This document shows positions 21,937 through 31,241 of a stretch of DNA of 36,685 nt, piece after piece. The translations under genes were made by a program, and so were the position numbers. Each line of letters starts with the position of its first letter. The first letter of the stretch is position 1. The notes under the pieces are model-generated. The model was given only the letters and a program-made list of their open reading frames with translations, did no database searches and had not been told where the DNA came from. Source of the stretch: Dimargaris cristalligena (lineage: Eukaryota; Kickxellomycota; Dimargaritomycetes; Dimargaritales; Dimargaritaceae); contig JANBQC010000263.1 in assembly GCA_027576995.1 (NCBI GenBank), forward strand, positions 1 to 36,685, in the 5' to 3' direction.

Positions 21937-23803
21937 GGTTTTCAAAAGAGGTGGGAGAGGGCTAGGGCGAAGGGGGGAATGGCGAGAAATATAATAAAAT
22001 AATTCGAAGGGCAGCAAAAAATGGTGCAGAGATATAGACGGATTGTGGAGTCCCTGAAAATGGCAGGGTTCGTTAATATATACTATGTGATGGGCGAGCC
22101 GGAGTAATGGTATAGGAGGGTGATCTTGCCTATTAAAAAGTAGGGGCGACACGGTGGTGTGTAGGCCCTACCGCTTTAATCAATGGGTCCCCCAAATGTA
22201 TCCGTCCCGGTAGTCAAGGGCCTTGAGTAAGTGCAACCTACACTTAAAGTTTAGGGAACACACAAGTATGGCAATGTAGCTTGTTCATACAGTTGTCAAC
22301 CGACCATTAGAGTGTGGATATATGAAAATAGAAGGACTATGTCTTGAATATACCATTTAACATTTCTGGTCCCCCGTTGATTGGTTTAGGTATAAGAAGG
22401 GGCGGTAAACCGCGACTTTGTTTTGGCAGCGGAAAAATAAAGGGGATCTAATAAATGCTTCCTATTAGTACGGATCAGAGGGTTCGTAGTGCCTATTTGC
22501 GGGTGATTATCAGCACCTTCCATGGGCACATTGTGGACATTAGGGGCTTTGGGAATAGGTGAATTGTATAGGTGTTGTTTTCAATAAAATCGGGACATGG
22601 TCGTATCCTTGGAATTGAAATGGGTTCAGGGAATGCAGCAGGTCTCGCTGGGACTAAAAATACAAGATACGGTTTTCATAAACCTATTACATGGTCCGCA
22701 GATGGTCAAAAAAATCAATATTGCTCTTTGGGTGTACAAAAATGACTACCAGGCCGCGCATTGGCTATGCTCGCGGGTAGTGGTTATACCTACCATGTCG
22801 CCTGTAATACTTTTGCACCCATCATATACTGTGCTATACGATACGGCATATTTACGATGGACTTTGAGGGATGCTGTTACTATCGGCTATTACATTTTAG
22901 CCCTTATTGACTCGGCACTACCAAGTGTTTCACTTTGAACTATATGGCAGGGGTTAGACTAGGCTATACTTCGAAAAATCTACTAGGTGAAGTAAATATT
23001 ACTGGTTAAAAATGGATCTCTCGCACATTTCCCCCCTACATACTGCCCAAAACCTTATACAACTGGGTCGGATTTTACCCATATTGTGTATGGGGCTATA
23101 CGCATTTCTTTACTTGAAACACCTTTACCTAGCGATTAGCGAATTTCGGATGATATACAGATCTTGAAATAGCCGCGAAACTATTCAAATGAAGGTGCAG
23201 ATAACTTCACGGTGCCTAACCAATGCAGTGTCAAAATGCCTAGCACCTGGTATTAGTACCCATTCCAGGAAGCATTCTGGTATATGCGACATGCGATCTT
23301 AAAGACCCAAACGACACCAGCGGTTCCAATATCTTATCCGTATAATAGCAGAAAAAAATGAAGGTACATCCCAGCCATTCCCATTTTTTTAAATATACCC
23401 ATGAATTATGCAGTGGGGGTGGAGTCAGTCATAATACACCTCGAGCTTAGATATTTTCTTACAGAAAACACAAATAGTTGCAAGCGATGGGTAGTATATA
23501 TATATAAGATATATGGCCAGTAATAAGGTAAATTATAACGCAGCAAATCAGTAAATTACTGCCCGATAGGCACCGTCGAGAGTATATCACCGTGCTTTAT
23601 TTCAAATAGATTGAGAAATCGTATTTAAAAAAAACAGCCAAGCCAACTAAATCATTGTGAAATATGAAGGGGATGAAGTGAGTCATCGTGAAAGCAGAGG
23701 GCCCAAGTAAATACTATAGAGAAATAACCATGCCACAAGGTTCTACACCAATCGCACAGATGGTTTTTATTGCTGCCACCCCTTCGCCCAACATTAGCTC
23801 GGA
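21937..23803. other. Intergenic region with one doubtful 113-codon frame
   Basis: The region is mostly AT-rich. An ATG-initiated frame at 22597-22938 (+) encodes 113 residues with a hydrophobic C-terminus (IGYYILALIDSALPSVSL). It has no homology I recognise and no clear promoter or splice context, so I do not call it. A short AT microsatellite lies near 23494-23505. A ~45-bp repeat at 23038-23084 recurs at 30097-30140. Confidence 0.5.
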
Positions 23804-24451
23804 TCAATTCCACACATCCTCGGGTCGCACTGGGTGTTTTAGTGGGATCATTGATAGTTTATGAGTATCGCGGGACATGGCTTTACGCATATCGTAGGCA
23901 TCTTCGGGATCGTCTCCATCGGAACTATAGTAGCCTATCACTCGTCGATACACTACATAGCCCAGCCGCTTGTACATATTGACGGCCAAGTGGTTGGACT
24001 TGCGTACAAACAAGTCGACAAAATAACCGGAGTAGACCCGATCGGTGGCGTCCTCAAGGAGAGCCATGAGGCGACGGGCGAGCCCCAACCGCCGGTATTC
24101 GGGGGCTACCGTGACGGCAGTCACATGACCGTGCCAGTCGCGACCGATCCCCTCGACTTTGCCCATCATATAACCCATAGTCCGGGCCGACCGGGTCATA
24201 CCAGTAGCTGGTCTTGAGATAAGACAACCTTTTTTGCTACTGCTACTACCACTGCTGTTGCTGCTTTCGACGGGGTTCGGCCGGGTGGTAAGGAATGAGC
24301 CGGCGGGGGCCAAGGCCATGTGGAACATGCCGGGCCATTTCGCGAGGTACTGGAGGTAAAAGGAGATGGTATAGTTTTCCGTGAAGACGTCAAGGTTGAT
24401 ATTGTTAAAGCTGAATAGATCGAGAGCGCTAAAGCGCCGAATGGTAGTCAT
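23804..24451 (-). CDS. NAA20: NatB catalytic subunit Naa20 (N-terminal methionine acetyltransferase)
   Basis: A GNAT-fold acetyltransferase that, with Naa25, acetylates the N-terminal Met of ribosome-bound proteins beginning MD, ME, MN or MQ. It is 215 residues on one exon, and ATG 24451 is the first in frame. The start TTIRRFSALDLFSFNNINLD is the Naa20 N-terminus, followed by NYTISFYLQYLAKWP. The core has WHGHVTAVTVAPEYRRLGLA; RRLGLA (120-125) is the acetyl-CoA pyrophosphate loop. Then come GYFVDLFVRKSN, AVNMYKRLGY and EDAYDMRKAMSRD, all close to animal and yeast Naa20, and HPVRPEDV near the end. The oddity is a Ser-rich insertion at about 50-90 (with ESSNSSGSSSSKK) between strands that are adjacent in homologues, making the protein ~35 residues longer than usual. 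Confidence 0.93.
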   Translation of the reverse strand: MTTIRRFSALDLFSFNNINLDVFTENYTISFYLQYLAKWPGMFHMALAPAGSFLTTRPNPVESSNSSGSSSSKKGCLISRPATGMTRSARTMGYMMGKVEGIGRDWHGHVTAVTVAPEYRRLGLARRLMALLEDATDRVYSGYFVDLFVRKSNHLAVNMYKRLGYVVYRRVIGYYSSDGDDPEDAYDMRKAMSRDTHKLSMIPLKHPVRPEDVWN

Positions 24452-25596
24452 GGTTAAGTGGAAGAGGAGTTGAAAAGATAGGAATATAACACACTTGAGT
24501 GGGAAAAGCGGGAATCGAATGGGTGTATACCAACCGAATTCGGAAAACGGCAAAATGGAGAACGCTCTTAGGTGGCTATGTAGGAACTAAATTTAACATA
24601 GAGAAGGTTATATAAAATTTGGGTTTGTGAGTCAGCAACAAAGGCACTGTTTACAGCTTTTGACGGCATGGTATGATAGCTGGCGAGGGCCATTTGCCAT
24701 TGCAACGGAAGCAACCCCTTGACCTGTTCCCCAAATAAACATTACTACTGATGCTGGTGAAACGGAGCGGGCTATAAGTATAAAAAAGGTGGCCCACATC
24801 AAACAAACCCTGCAGCAGAATGGTAAGTACTCAAGCCAGCCCTGGGTATGAAAACAACGATGGGGTTTTAAAGGGGCACAAAGGTGTACAAACCAAGCCA
24901 AGTAGTGGATGGATAAATAAAGGCAGATATGTCAAGCTACTGGATAATGGGGCGTTGGTTTGATGGCAGGTGGCTTTCGCAAGGGTGTGAGTTAAGGCTA
25001 GAATGTCAGCGCCATTTATTTGAAGAAGGGTATGGGAGAGGTTCAGCCAGGCTATCTAACGACAAATCCGTTGCATGAGGCAAAACCCCCCCGTTAAAAC
25101 GAATATACCGCCTATTTTCTCTTACACACATCGTTTAGGTTCTTATACAGTTGTGTCAAATTAGTTCAAACCGATAATATATAGCTTTGGCACTCTCTTG
25201 CTTCCAGAGCTACACACACATATATATATATATATTGGGCTGGCATATGATTGCTTCGAAACCTATCTAATAACCAATTGGGATTCCTAAGCCGCAGCTA
25301 CAGGTCTCTTGTGGTCCTTCTCCAGCATCTGTCCATATCCGAACAACGTATTTTCAAAACTATACGTCCTTCATTTAGCATCCGGAATGACAGTTACATT
25401 CACTGTGACGTGATTAACTTAGCAAAATATGTTAAAATATGGACATAAAAATGCTGCTTCGTTATCGGGGATATTTGATAGGGGCGTATTTTTGAACAGT
25501 AGATGAAACCAAGGAAATCGTTACAAAAGGCTGTATGCCAAAGGGGCCAGAATCTAAAATCGGATGGTAGGGAACATTGAAAACACAATTGGGGAA
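24452..25596. other. Intergenic region
   Basis: About 1.1 kb between the start of Naa20 and the 3' end of the second ABC gene. It holds an (AC)n-(AT)n microsatellite at 25211-25235. I see no convincing gene. A frame at 24632-24901 (-) is hydrophobic but unsupported. Confidence 0.55.
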
Positions 25597-28350
25597 TTAT
25601 GGGCCAATGGGCTTGTCAACTACGGTCGGCATATCGGATAGGCTGTCCGCCTGGGTCTTGGCCCACATTTCGGCATAAATGCCACCCTTGACCACTAGCT
25701 CATTATGCGTGCCAAGTTCGGCCACCCTGCCGTGTCCCAGGACCACAATCTGGTCGGCATCCATAATCGTCGAAATCCTATGGGCGATTATAACCGTCGT
25801 TCGCGACTTCTTAGAGTTACGAATGTAGTCCATGATCTTCGTTTCAGTGGCGGTATCCAGGGCGGCCGTGGCCTCATCCAAAAGTAAGATGGGTGACTTT
25901 TTTACCAGGGCCCGTGCAATTCCCATGCGCTGCAGCTCGCCACCACTCATCTTACTGCCACTCCCATTGAGTTTGGCGTCAAATCCATCCTCGCGCCCCA
26001 TGATGGTATCATATAAGTTAACGGCTTTGGCCGCCTCCACCACCTCATCTTTGGATGCCAACTCGCCACGGCTGACAGTTCCATAGGCGATGTTGTAATA
26101 GATAGTACCCGGGAAGGCCACGAAGGAATGGTTGACGTACGCAATATGGGAGCGTAAGTCACCCTGTGCCACTCGGCGAATATCCTGACCATCGATGAGG
26201 ATTTCCCCCTCCGTGACATCCGCCATCCGCATTATCAGGCTGAACAAGGTCGATTTACCGTGTCCACTCATACCCACAATGGCCGTGGTACGCCCAGCTG
26301 GGATAGTGAGGTTGATCCCTTGTAATACCGGGACCGGTCCATCGTAGGAGAACGATACGTTGCGAAATTCAATAGTTCCCCCATTTGTAAGCTCAAGTGA
26401 AGGAGCCCCGGCATCATCCTGAAGGTCAGGCGTCTCGTGGAGTATCTTCACTAAACTGGCCTCGCGATCGGAGGGTCGGAGTCGTAAGGTAAACATCCAG
26501 GCTATATTGGCGGCTTTCATGGCAATCATATGGTAGGATTCAATCGCAATGATACACTCGGCGTAAGACAAGCTCCCAGACTGGAATTTCCAGGCGCACA
26601 TTCCTAACCAGGGGTAGTAAATAATGTAGTGGATGGCAGCCCCCCAAAACTCCGCATTAATCTGTACATTGGTTGCCTTTAGTCGGAGATGCGCAGGTAG
26701 GATATGGTTTAGCTTGCGGTATTCATATTTCTCACTATTTAGTTGGCTGAATACCGCGGTTCTTTTCAATCGATCGATAATTCCCCATTCTAGTACATGG
26801 TTGGATAAATGCCACCGGCGGTAATCCGTCTCGTTACTGAGGCGGCAGTGGTAATAGGCCAATGTACTAAGGAGAAAGTAGACTGTAAGTATAACTAGTG
26901 CCTCGGACCCTATTCCCTGCCAAACACTAGCCATCACAAAATATGTGGTCACCCAATGTCCAATCATTTCCACGACATCGCCGTGCAAATAGACGGCGAA
27001 ATTCACATATTCCTGAAGAAAAAGTTCGGGGTAATCCAGGGCCTTGGTAGATTGTTGATGCAGATGTTGAATGCGGTTGTAGGTTCGGCGTTTCCATTCA
27101 GAACGTATATTCCAGCTAAGCCAAGTCTCCAGATGCGTAAACAAGCCGGGGAGGATATTGTTAATTACCTGGCTGGGGAGATAGTAGTAACATAAGTAAC
27201 TGTGGATCGTGGCCATTTGGGTCAGTACACTGTCTTGAAAACTACGGTGGGCCTCGAACTGAATATGACCTAACCCAATGCGCACTAATGCCACAAGCAA
27301 TATAAATAGAGTACCGGAAATTACTGTCCAACATAAAAACAAGTGGGAAAGCAGGAGTGAGTACGTTCCGACTTCACGATTGAAAAACCAGGGTTCGGAG
27401 ACGCTGTTGTCCGGGTCAGCTTCGACCTTATCGTCGTCCTGAAAAGTATTAATGGCGTTGAAGGTTCTATAAAGTAGCTCAGCCAGTCCATTTCTCATTT
27501 TATCGTACTCGAATTCCTGTTTGAGGGCTTTGGAGGAATCCCAGGTTATACCGAATAGCTGGTGGGGGGTTGCGGGGTTATCAGCGGAATCCAAGACACG
27601 GATATTGGAGAAATTGCGGAAAATGGGTTGGGTAAGCCAGTCGGGAGTCCGGGCCGGCAGCCACATGAGACTATCATCAAGAATAGGGACCATATGGCGG
27701 CGGTGGTACTGAGTTTGGTAACAGGTAGTGATGATTAGAGGAATGTAATAGACCATGGCTTGGCCTAATACTATCATCGTAGAGAGGGATGGTTGGCCAC
27801 TGTGGAAATACTGGAAGGCCACAATACTTAGCTCGATGAATGCTAAACTGGCGTGGGTATACCAAAACCGAAGATGGGCCGAGCTACGCAGACTCAGGCG
27901 GTAGAGCCACAGGGCCTGGTCGGGGTGAGAGGCTGGTCGCGAGCTCCGGCGGGATAGAACAAAATAGGACCAGGCAGCTGCCAAAACAACGCTTCGGATA
28001 GCACCGAAAGTTAGCGGGGCATATATCACTTCAGAACAAGTTTCCTTGCTCGTCCACATTAGCATTGTAACCATAATAAAGACGGCTAGGACTTGAAAAC
28101 CAATGATGGAAGTTGTGGCTATGCGTTGCAAATTTTCGAGGCGGACATTGATGGCTAGTTGCTGATCCTTCGTGGCCGTGGGGTACGATTCACATTTGAA
28201 ATATTTGGGCACGCCGGATGCCGGTCTATAGGCGGGGCCTTGTTGGAACCGCAGGAACTGAATCAGGTAGACCACGGTGAGAATGGCCATGATAGTGGGC
28301 CACAAAATGACTTGTAGGGGGAACATGGTCCCCATAGTTTCGAAATCCAT
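25597..28350 (-). CDS. ABC half-transporter, HMT1/ABCB6-like, paralogue of the gene at 1-2562
   Basis: A complete 917-residue, single-exon half-transporter. ATG is at 28350 and TAA at 25597-25599. The N-terminal ~230 residues hold hydrophobic segments (for example ILWPTIMAILTVVYLIQFL), then a divergent TM domain, then the NBD from about residue 660. Walker A is GMSGHGKST (693-701), the signature is MSGGELQRMGIARAL (from 801), Walker B is ILLLDEA with E826, and the H-loop histidine is 857. The Q-loop position is His741 (YVNHSF, codon 26128-26130) instead of Gln, unlike the paralogue. The two proteins align from end to end, including SRRSSRPASHPDQALWLYRL near residue 140. The family (HMT1/ABCB6) sits in vacuolar or mitochondrial membranes; the substrate is not deducible. 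The long hydrophilic insert near 300 (DDDKVEAD) is shared in position with the first copy. Confidence 0.93.
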   Translation of the reverse strand: MDFETMGTMFPLQVILWPTIMAILTVVYLIQFLRFQQGPAYRPASGVPKYFKCESYPTATKDQQLAINVRLENLQRIATTSIIGFQVLAVFIMVTMLMWTSKETCSEVIYAPLTFGAIRSVVLAAAWSYFVLSRRSSRPASHPDQALWLYRLSLRSSAHLRFWYTHASLAFIELSIVAFQYFHSGQPSLSTMIVLGQAMVYYIPLIITTCYQTQYHRRHMVPILDDSLMWLPARTPDWLTQPIFRNFSNIRVLDSADNPATPHQLFGITWDSSKALKQEFEYDKMRNGLAELLYRTFNAINTFQDDDKVEADPDNSVSEPWFFNREVGTYSLLLSHLFLCWTVISGTLFILLVALVRIGLGHIQFEAHRSFQDSVLTQMATIHSYLCYYYLPSQVINNILPGLFTHLETWLSWNIRSEWKRRTYNRIQHLHQQSTKALDYPELFLQEYVNFAVYLHGDVVEMIGHWVTTYFVMASVWQGIGSEALVILTVYFLLSTLAYYHCRLSNETDYRRWHLSNHVLEWGIIDRLKRTAVFSQLNSEKYEYRKLNHILPAHLRLKATNVQINAEFWGAAIHYIIYYPWLGMCAWKFQSGSLSYAECIIAIESYHMIAMKAANIAWMFTLRLRPSDREASLVKILHETPDLQDDAGAPSLELTNGGTIEFRNVSFSYDGPVPVLQGINLTIPAGRTTAIVGMSGHGKSTLFSLIMRMADVTEGEILIDGQDIRRVAQGDLRSHIAYVNHSFVAFPGTIYYNIAYGTVSRGELASKDEVVEAAKAVNLYDTIMGREDGFDAKLNGSGSKMSGGELQRMGIARALVKKSPILLLDEATAALDTATETKIMDYIRNSKKSRTTVIIAHRISTIMDADQIVVLGHGRVAELGTHNELVVKGGIYAEMWAKTQADSLSDMPTVVDKPIGP

Positions 28351-29462
28351 GACGCGAGGTGGAGTGGGATAAACGAATGAGCTTAGAAGAAAATAATGTG
28401 TATAAAAATATGTAAGTTATGAATGGAATAAGGAAAGCAGGTGTTGAAATCAAGAATGCTAGGGTTGGGGTCAAGTATTCGAAAATATAAAGTGAATGTG
28501 GTCATACGGTATTCGATGATGATTTTCCTTGTGGGGGCGGCTACACGGATATTTAAAGCGTGAAGAACTAGAGTATTCTCCCCATGTAAACTCTTGATAT
28601 GACTACCCTTCTGGGCAGCCATTTCCTTCCAACAAACTCCAGCATTGCCACAGGCCGCATTCGCGCTTTCTGGATAGTATAAATGGCTTGGTTGGTCAAT
28701 GGAGTACTTTGAATCTCTTTATTATAAATGCCGCTGGTAGAAGCTGATTAGGCCTACCACATAAATTCCGATTAATGATGTACACATATGGACTATCTGT
28801 CAACTTTGAATAGCTCTTTATTTGACTGTGGCATTGTGCCGGGGTTAGTATGATTATCATTTTTCTTTTAGGCCATTATTTCATTTCTACGGTGGCTATG
28901 CAGAGGTCGATGGTCTTCTTGGATGTTCTAGCCAACGCAATGAATAAGGAGTGTGGCAATTTTTCGGTTATATCCCTCATTTAGAGGGATTATACCATGG
29001 TTCTCGCTATTTTCTACCACCATGATCATCGCTGGTTAAAATAAGGTCAGTGGAACTATCAGACTTAATTAAATTAGGGGTGGCGTCTTAGTGGCTCTTT
29101 GAATGCAAGAGCGATGGAGTTGGTAATCATGGGCCACTAAATAATAAAGCTATAGACAGGTAAATTGAATATATAATCGAGAAGGAAATGAAAGTGTAAA
29201 TTGAGTATATTATCAAGAAGGAAATGAAAATGAAAATTGAACTTAAATGGTGTTTTGGACTGGGAGAAGTAGGAGGAAGGCCATAATGATTGTGAGTAAA
29301 TATGGCTGAGATATAGTTGAGGTGGCTGGGTAGCTCCAGGTAGTATAATCAAAGGTAGCCCAGTAGTACTATGTGATGTCTTTTATGGTGCTACACTATT
29401 TCTTAGTTAAGAATGAGTTGATTTTAAATATGTTAGAGTTTCAGCCAGGCTATAAAACTTGT
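28351..29462. other. Intergenic region upstream of the second ABC gene
   Basis: AT-rich DNA that should include the promoter of the leftward ABC gene. No gene is seen. A 36-bp tandem repeat at 29160-29241 is listed separately. Confidence 0.55.
29160..29241. repeat. 36-bp tandem repeat, two copies plus a partial third
   Basis: Units start at 29160 and 29196 and share the words GTAAATTGA and AAGGAAATGAAA. A third begins at 29232 and soon diverges. Confidence 0.8.
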
Positions 29463-30018
29463 TGCCCCTCCTAAACTAACCTAATCCATTTGCTATGATC
29501 ACCATCATAGCAGGCCATATAGCGCCATATTGTACCCCAGCCCTAATGGGACCAGATATCATATATATTATCCTACCAGCCGGACCCCCCCCTGGAGTTT
29601 GCACTACTCACTCCTAGGTAATCTTAGTGTCTTCCAGTTCCCATGGAAGTCTCTGCTTGGATGAGGACCACCTGGCCCTTCTTATTATTATCTTTGTTAT
29701 ATAGTTCCCCTTGGGACCTCCCTTTGGAGTAGTCCCCCACGTATATATAACCAGGCCCCTGTTGGGACCGGTTAGTACCTTAGCTTATTCTTACCCCCCC
29801 TTGGTTTACCTCAATAAACTCTATATATGCTCACCCCCCATACTGACTAGTAGGTGTGCATTGGTGCACGTCCCCTGCATACACATTTAACACTTGCTTT
29901 ATTTAGTTAGTCTGACCTGCCCTAAAGCTAGTAGCCCACTTGGCCATGTCCAATGCCCTGCCTACCATTAGAAGCCTACCCCCAAGACTCTTGACAGATT
30001 AAGAGTGGTTAACTTGGG
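29463..30018 (-). repeat. Dispersed hairpin-ended repeat, copy 1 (inverted)
   Basis: About 556 bp that, read on the minus strand, match the two copies at 33983-34558 and 34834-35411 along their length. Shared words include GTAGGCTTCTAATGGTAGG, GCCAAGTGGGCTACTA, AGAGTTTATT, AATAAGCTAAGG and CTCCAAAGGGAGGTCCC. The terminus at 29987-30006 holds an inverted repeat (ACTCTT...AAGAGT) about a dozen bases before the end (GGTTAACTTGGG). No coding capacity is seen. Copies have clearly diverged, so they are old. Confidence 0.8.
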
Positions 30019-30998
30019 CAACAAAACTAAAATTACATTGAATGAAACAAGCACTACCATTAAGAAATGAATTTACTGCCAATTTTTCCACATATGTATT
30101 ACCCAAAATCTCATACCAATGGGTTGAATTTGACCCATATCAAGGGCACTCTGCCCCATCATAGCACCCCACAGTGCCGAGCAATTGTAGGTTGGTCACT
30201 AATGCCTATACTGTTATCCACTAGGTATTACATCTTCCCCACAGCCTCTGCCTTATTTGGGATATAGCCGACACTCAAGAAACAATTTATTAAGACCTCT
30301 AAGCCAGCCTACAGGATATCAACTACCTAAAACTGAATTATTTTCCCCAACTGCATCCTTAAGGTATCCCCTTCAGGCCCTACATAATATATTATATAAA
30401 GTTCTCTAATCCAAAAATATTCAGGGATATCAGAGTCTCTCAGAATTGGCAGTCTTAATAATTCAAGTCAATCACCTACAGTTAACCCCACTGGCTATCC
30501 TGGCCAGTTCTACAGGATATATTCCATGTCCTAAACCTATCAGGGACACAGCTGGCCCTATTCCCTACCACTTTCCCCCAACGGACATTCCCACTGTGAT
30601 ATGGGATTGAGAATAATATTTGCACAACTACAATGGGTTCTACTGCAAATTAGGATTAAAACATAGGCTGTTCCAATGATATAGTTTCAAAATTCTGACG
30701 TTGCTAATATAACAAAAGACTGCCCCATCAATACAGAATTAAAATACAAGAAAACCTATATATTTTATTAATCCCAAATGCAGTTATAATACTGCTAAAT
30801 TTTTCAACTTTAAGGTATATGGAATTCGACCAGTCTAAAAGATAAATACGGAAAAATTATAAAAAAGAAAAAGTGCAGAAGTACCAACGCCTGAATGTTC
30901 ATAGATACATGAATCTATAACCGAAGGTAGTGATAACCAATATGCGACCTTGTCATTTGGGCGACTATTTTACGCGTGGTGAAGACCATAACCTGGGT
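30019..30998. other. Intergenic AT-rich region
   Basis: No gene is seen. It contains the second copy (30097-30140) of a short repeat also found at 23038-23084. Confidence 0.5.
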
Positions 30999-31241
30999 TT
31001 ATTGACCAGGATTTGCGGGTGGCGACTGGGGTGGGGTTGGGTAGGGAGTGGTGTAGATTGACGGAGGGGGGGGACGACGCTGGGGCATGGGGCTGCGACG
31101 GGTAAGGGACTTTCCAAGAGCAAAATCCGGGTGCTTGAGGTTAGATATATGTCGAGGTAATATGGTGGGTTCGGCCAGGGCTATGGAACTAATGCCAATG
31201 GCAGAGACGAGGAGGATCTTGGCAAACGAGAGAAACCACAT
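30999..31241 (-). CDS. Small secreted proline-rich peptide with dibasic sites
   Basis: A predicted 80-residue protein. ATG 31241 starts a good signal peptide (MWFLSFAKILLVSAIGISS, cleavage probably after IALA at residue 23). An in-frame non-ATG extension exists upstream. The mature part has an ordinary stretch (EPTILPRHISNLKHPD), two Arg-Arg sites (48-49 and 55-56) suitable for Kex2-type processing, and a proline-rich tail (RRPPPPSIYTTPYPTPPQSPP). It has no cysteine. The stop codon TAA overlaps an AATAAA word that could act in polyadenylation. The frame is short and in AT-rich DNA yet locally GC-rich, which supports coding. I recognise no family. Confidence 0.55.
   Translation of the reverse strand: MWFLSFAKILLVSAIGISSIALAEPTILPRHISNLKHPDFALGKSLTRRSPMPQRRPPPPSIYTTPYPTPPQSPPANPGQ

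Noticed and set aside
22597..22938. 113-codon ATG frame (+)
   Set aside because: No recognisable family, and neighbouring DNA has no supporting exon or promoter signal. Left as noncoding pending evidence.
24632..24901. 89-codon hydrophobic, Cys-rich frame (-)
   Set aside because: No signal or family pattern, AT-rich context, and it looks like chance.
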